From: Companilactobacillus zhachilii
GTDB taxonomy: Bacteria; Bacillota; Bacilli; Lactobacillales; Lactobacillaceae
Length of the DNA stretch: 64,000 nt
Direction: 5' to 3'
Assembly (NCBI RefSeq): GCF_003606365.2
Contig: NZ_CP031933.2
Span: 2,170,001 to 2,234,000 of the forward strand
The translations under genes were made by a program, and so were the position numbers. Position 1 is the stretch's first letter. Every line of letters starts with the position of its first letter. Below the pieces are notes generated by a model, which worked only from the letters and a program-made list of their open reading frames with translations, searched no databases and was not told the DNA's origin. Below are positions 62,878-64,000 of the stretch, one piece after another.

Positions 62878-63990
62878 TTAATTTTTATAAACTCGTGGCA
62901 AACGTTCACTCAATGAACAAAGAATTTCATAATTAATTGTTCCTGCATATTGAGCTGCATCCGTGGCAGTAATTTCTTCATCACCATCTTTACCAAGGAT
63001 CGTAACTTTAGTTCCCACTGGTAATTCTCCTGGCAAACGCACCATGAATTGATCCATGCAAATCCGACCAACATTTTGACAACGTTGTCCATTGATCAAG
63101 ACATCAGAACCTTGCATCCGACGTAACCAACCATCTTCATAACCAATTGGCACTGTTCCGATCCACTCATCTTTATCACTGGTATATGTAGCACCATAAC
63201 CAATGCTTGTTCCAGCCTTTACTTTCTTCACGAAAACAAGTTCTGAATACAAGCTCAAAGCTGGTTCTAATTCATAAGGCAATTTCGTAATATCGGTTTG
63301 TGATGGATTCAAGCCGTACAAAGCAATCCCATCTCTGACCATATTAACCGCCAAGTCTTGGTGCCAAAGAGCTGTTGCTGAATTTGCACAATGAACATAA
63401 GTAAATTTAGTTGGCAAATCACTTGTCATTTCTTTGAAACGTTTGACCTGTTTTTCAAAATACTTTTCATCAGGGTTATCGGCTGTAGCAAAGTGGGTAA
63501 ATAATCCTTCAGGAATAAAGGCTTCCTTATGTTCATTCAAAAAGTTGCAAGCTTCAATTAAATCAGCTTTTTCTTGGAAACCAATTCGACCCATTCCGCT
63601 GTCGATACCTAAATGAACACGCAAATTAGTTGTTCTTAGTTGAACAGCAATCTTCAGCCAGTCTAAACTGCCCACAGTTAGCGAAATATTGGCACGTGCG
63701 GCCACTTTAGCGTATTCGACAGGAACTATACCTAAAACTAAAATAGGAGCGTCTACGCCGTTATTACGAACCTCTAATGCTTCATCTAATGTTGCAACAC
63801 ACAAACCAGCGGCACCAAATTCAATTTCGGCTTTCGCAACACGAACTAATCCGTGACCATATGCATTAGCCTTTACAACTGCAAATACCTTTGTACCAGC
63901 TGGTACGGCATCTAGTTCATTTTGAAGATTATGATGTAACTTTCCTAAGTCTACTTCTACATAAGCTGGACGGTGAATTGATGGTAACAT
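62878..63990 (-). CDS. alr: Alanine racemase
   Basis: 370 residues: PLP-binding VVKANAYGHG (about 38-47, Schiff-base Lys), fold-III barrel, and C-terminal domain with catalytic Tyr in IGYGATY (about 260-266) and ICMDQFMVRL. It supplies D-alanine for peptidoglycan and teichoic acids. The start ATG at 63990 has no clear ribosome binding site within the 10 bases left, so a start beyond the window cannot be excluded. Confidence 0.93.
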   Translation of the reverse strand: MLPSIHRPAYVEVDLGKLHHNLQNELDAVPAGTKVFAVVKANAYGHGLVRVAKAEIEFGAAGLCVATLDEALEVRNNGVDAPILVLGIVPVEYAKVAARANISLTVGSLDWLKIAVQLRTTNLRVHLGIDSGMGRIGFQEKADLIEACNFLNEHKEAFIPEGLFTHFATADNPDEKYFEKQVKRFKEMTSDLPTKFTYVHCANSATALWHQDLAVNMVRDGIALYGLNPSQTDITKLPYELEPALSLYSELVFVKKVKAGTSIGYGATYTSDKDEWIGTVPIGYEDGWLRRMQGSDVLINGQRCQNVGRICMDQFMVRLPGELPVGTKVTILGKDGDEEITATDAAQYAGTINYEILCSLSERLPRVYKN

Positions 63991-64000
63991 CTTTCTATGC

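Overview
The window is a chromosomal segment of a low-GC, Gram-positive lactic acid bacterium, almost certainly a member of the Lactobacillaceae. The evidence is strong AGGAGG ribosome binding sites, AT-rich spacers, a fermentative L-lactate dehydrogenase, an ECF transporter module fused to the end of the ribosomal alpha operon, and the typical Lactobacillus core order tilS-hpt-ftsH-hslO-dusB-lysS ... clpC-rpoB-rpoC ... rpsL-rpsG-fusA-rpsJ. The genus looks closest to Companilactobacillus-type lactobacilli from memory, but this is not established from the sequence.

Layout. (1) 1-6.8 kb is accessory: a DeoR regulator/HAD phosphatase/macro-domain operon, a 45-codon small ORF, a YdcF-like membrane protein, a GNAT acetyltransferase and a self-regulated marR-MFS efflux pair. 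(2) 6.8-25.4 kb is one long minus-strand block containing the S10, spc and alpha ribosomal operons, then ecfA1-ecfA2-ecfT-truA and rplM-rpsI. (3) 25.4-27.3 kb holds a plus-strand CPBP protease and a second GNAT protein. (4) 27.3-42.8 kb holds the str operon (rpsL-rpsG-fusA), a competence-type prepilin peptidase, an alpha/beta hydrolase, rpoC-rpoB and clpC. (5) 43.5-44 kb holds four tRNA genes (Gly, Thr, Leu, Val). (6) 44.5-60 kb is a minus-strand housekeeping run: lysS, dusB, hslO, ftsH, hpt, tilS, an S1-domain protein, divIC, rqcP, a frameshifted MATE/SpoVB-like flippase, mfd and pth. (7) 60-64 kb holds ldh, a CBS-ACT protein and alr.

The most unusual content is between the genes. At least twelve copies or remnants of one roughly 175-bp element lie in intergenic spacers. 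Each full copy folds into a long closing stem plus three internal hairpins. The stem sequences differ between copies, yet both strands of a stem nearly always change together, so the fold rather than the sequence is preserved. Some copies carry an AT-rich tail of 110-150 bp and 13-bp terminal inverted repeats, giving a unit of about 320 bp that looks like a small non-autonomous mobile element. Two inverted copies bracket the alpha/beta hydrolase gene, two direct copies bracket the tRNA cluster, and two copies sit back to back upstream of divIC. I recognise no named family for it.

Other regulatory structure seen directly: two TATACAG-N4-CTGTATA operators on the marR promoter, four AAGTAT repeats spaced exactly 10 bp beside deoR, structured leaders ahead of rpsJ, rplM and rpoB (the last with a terminator-like hairpin), and an element after rplQ that fits the published L17 downstream element. 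A second, 120-bp dispersed repeat occurs at 3.9 and 62.5 kb. No rRNA, CRISPR array, prophage or intact transposase gene was seen.
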